Assembly (NCBI GenBank): GCA_963921425.1
Contig: OY992832.1
Span: 7,502,001-7,566,000 of the forward strand
DNA: 64,000 bases
From: Dryas octopetala
Taxonomy: Eukaryota > Streptophyta > Magnoliopsida > Rosales > Rosaceae
Direction of reading: 5' to 3'
Part shown: positions 62,351-64,000 of the stretch, in pieces
Layout of the letters: each line of letters starts with the position of its first letter
Numbering within the stretch: position 1 is the first letter of the stretch
Translations under genes and position numbers: made by a program
The notes under the pieces: model-generated
Database searches by the model: none
What the model was told of the DNA's origin: nothing
What the model saw: the letters and a program-made list of their open reading frames with translations, nothing else

Positions 62351-62616
62351 AGATCACTAATGCAATCAGATATATCAGGTTTATGTCCTGCTGTAGGTAA
62401 TTTTTGTGCATTGGGATGTACTTGGATGTACAGTATTAAAACCAAAAGAGTAAAGACTTCCTTACAGACACTTTATCAACAGGGGACAGCCTCCAAGAAT
62501 TATCAGCGCTCACTGCTCAGATGGCAAGAACCATTCCTGCAATATAATGATTAAAAAAATTAGTTCTGACATTTAACGTCTAAGAAATCATTGAATAGAT
62601 ATTGCGTTAAACTTAC

Positions 62617-63378
62617 CTAATTATACATGTACATGGGTATTTTCAGAATCTTTTCTGCTTTTTTTTCAGCTTCAAGCAAATCAAGGTAAAATTCCTCCAA
62701 TGGCGTCTCCCCTGGTTTCACAGACTTCTTAAACTCGTTGAACTCGTCAGGAAGGCCTCGCAGTGCATGTTTCATCACCTCTTCATCAGTAATCTGGTAC
62801 CCTAATGCAGCTAAATTGTCTCGCATCTCTTCGATCTTCATCACATAGACGCTGATCGGATATTTAGCCTTCTTGATATTCTCAATCTGGCTCCTTAGGA
62901 ATCTGATATTGAATTCAGATAGCTGACCGCACTTGCTTTCAACAACTTCCCACATGTCCCGAGACGTTGTGCATTTCGTGACCCAGCCCAGAAGAGATGG
63001 TGATAGTGTTGCCATGATCATAGTCATTATCGCCTTATCTTGTTTCAACCAAAAGACGTACTCAGCATCAGCCTCACTCTCGCTCTTCGGATTCGGATCG
63101 TCCGTGTACTCTTTCTTCGGATTCGGATCGCCCGCGGACTCCTTCGGATCACCCGCCGACTCCTTGGGCTGGGGCTTGCAATCGTCAGACGAATCGAACT
63201 CAGAAGACTCGGTCTCGTCATCACCGGGGCGTTTCCGGCTGCCATCGACGAACCCTTGAAGTTCGTATGCACTGAGAATTGTTGTGATCAAGAACCTCCA
63301 AGCTACAAAGTTCGTTCCATTCAACCGAATCGGGACTAAAAGGCCGATGTCAGACAAAAACACTGGCTTTTTCTCCAT
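62617..63378 (-). CDS. Copia-type gag-like ORF, whole, without pol (LTR-kin derived)
   Basis: A 253-residue protein with the retrotran_gag/UBN2 fold of plant Copia gag: SDIGLLVPIRLNGTNFVAWR near the start, IMTMIMATLSPSLLGWV, SRDMWEVVESK and NIKKAKYPISVYVMKIEEM, and a Glu/Lys-rich end. Between residues 50 and 105 is an acidic repeat insert of SAGDPK and DDPNPK units. There is no zinc knuckle, protease or polymerase after it. The stop at 62617-62619 directly abuts a donor (AG|GTAAGT), and an acceptor TTGCAG|GAATGG at 62537 would close an 80-nt intron in the 3'UTR. It could be an expressed domesticated gag or a remnant of a short element. No paired LTRs were seen. Confidence 0.6.
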   Translation of the reverse strand: MEKKPVFLSDIGLLVPIRLNGTNFVAWRFLITTILSAYELQGFVDGSRKRPGDDETESSEFDSSDDCKPQPKESAGDPKESAGDPNPKKEYTDDPNPKSESEADAEYVFWLKQDKAIMTMIMATLSPSLLGWVTKCTTSRDMWEVVESKCGQLSEFNIRFLRSQIENIKKAKYPISVYVMKIEEMRDNLAALGYQITDEEVMKHALRGLPDEFNEFKKSVKPGETPLEEFYLDLLEAEKKAEKILKIPMYMYN

Positions 63379-64000
63379 CTTTCATGTCCTGTTTGGGCAG
63401 TGAGAAAACAGAAGAGAAAATGAAGGAAAATGAGAGAGTGTTTGGTTTTTGGGGAAGAGAGTTGAGAATCTTGAGATCGATTTCTTGCTCTTTCAAACTA
63501 GTTTAGGCGGCAACTGGTAGAGTGGTATAACGGCCTTAACTAATTCCAGTAAGGCCTTCAGCCTTCTACTAATGATTTCTCTTAATGAATTTTTCTTCAT
63601 TATTTTTTTGTAATTTTTATCCCATCACTCGATTGGTTTTTTCTTAATGATATTTTTTAGTTTTTATCTCATCACTCGATTGGTTTTTTCTTAATGATAT
63701 TTTGTAATTTTTATCCCATTCTTTACATAGTGTAATATTTTAAGAATTAAAATCATTATTTTTTGAGAAAATTATGATTAAATACTAAATCTCAATAAAT
63801 TTTTTGTATAGCATGAAAACTATATAATATTTCAATTGAATTATCAAATTTAAATGTAGTTTTTTAGATTAAGTCACAAATCTGTTAGCTCCTTTAATTT
63901 GAGCCTTTTCCTTTGACATTTTTGTCCTTTGGCCCACATATGATGGGTGTTAGTTAAAATTTATAAGATTTTGACAAAATTACCCTTAAGGCTTTTATAT
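63379..64000. other. Upstream flank of the gag-like ORF
   Basis: Purine-rich leader just above the ATG, then AT-rich spacer with a duplicated block: ATCACTCGATTGGTTTTTTC near 63625 and again near 63671. No other gene is visible to the window end. Confidence 0.5.

Overview
The window is plant nuclear DNA, almost certainly from a eudicot. The genes have many GT-AG introns, the spacers are AT-rich, and the encoded proteins are plant-specific (AIR9, the YTH form of CPSF30, ACD11, plant CAT transporters). Plant L1-type LINEs, MITEs and LTR-kin remnants lie in introns and spacers. A woody rosid such as a Rosaceae species would fit, but that is an impression, not something the sequence proves.

Layout. 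1-3.7 kb is an AT-rich spacer with a 401-bp foldback MITE inserted in a minisatellite. 4.1-7.4 kb and 9.5-12.4 kb (+) hold two tandem paralogues of a cationic amino acid transporter (CAT1/5/8 clade). 13.7-31.3 kb (-) is one large gene, AIR9, in which I could place 37 coding exons with consistent reading phase (1733 aa). Its introns carry a 1.1-kb GC-rich palindromic transposon, a solo-LTR-like remnant, a TRIM-like remnant and microsatellites. 33.1-35.3 kb (+) is ACD11, with a foldback element in its second intron. 35.8-42.1 kb (+) is a full-length L1-type LINE with a 13-bp target duplication and only one in-frame stop in each ORF. 42.9-49.1 kb (+) is CPSF30-YTH. 50.4-54.1 kb (+) is the U3-55K/RRP9 homologue YAO. 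54.8-57.1 kb (-) is a kelch/F-box-associated-like gene with a probable hidden last exon. 57.2-57.6 kb is a second copy of the same 401-bp MITE in inverted orientation. 57.8-64 kb is repeat-rich: a gag fossil, two old LINE pieces in opposite orientation, and a whole gag-like ORF with a probable 3'UTR intron.

The host genes are unrelated housekeeping functions: amino acid import, microtubule/cell plate biology, sphingolipid transfer, mRNA 3'-end formation with m6A reading, and rRNA processing. They do not form a pathway or cluster. Telo-box motifs, in two cases with site II motifs, lie just upstream of four of them. I see no CRISPR array, operon, rRNA or convincing tRNA. Nothing here looks like a wholly new biological system. 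The most useful observations are gene-model details (a hidden acidic exon, an 11-nt first coding exon, likely intronic polyadenylation in CPSF30) and well-delimited mobile elements.
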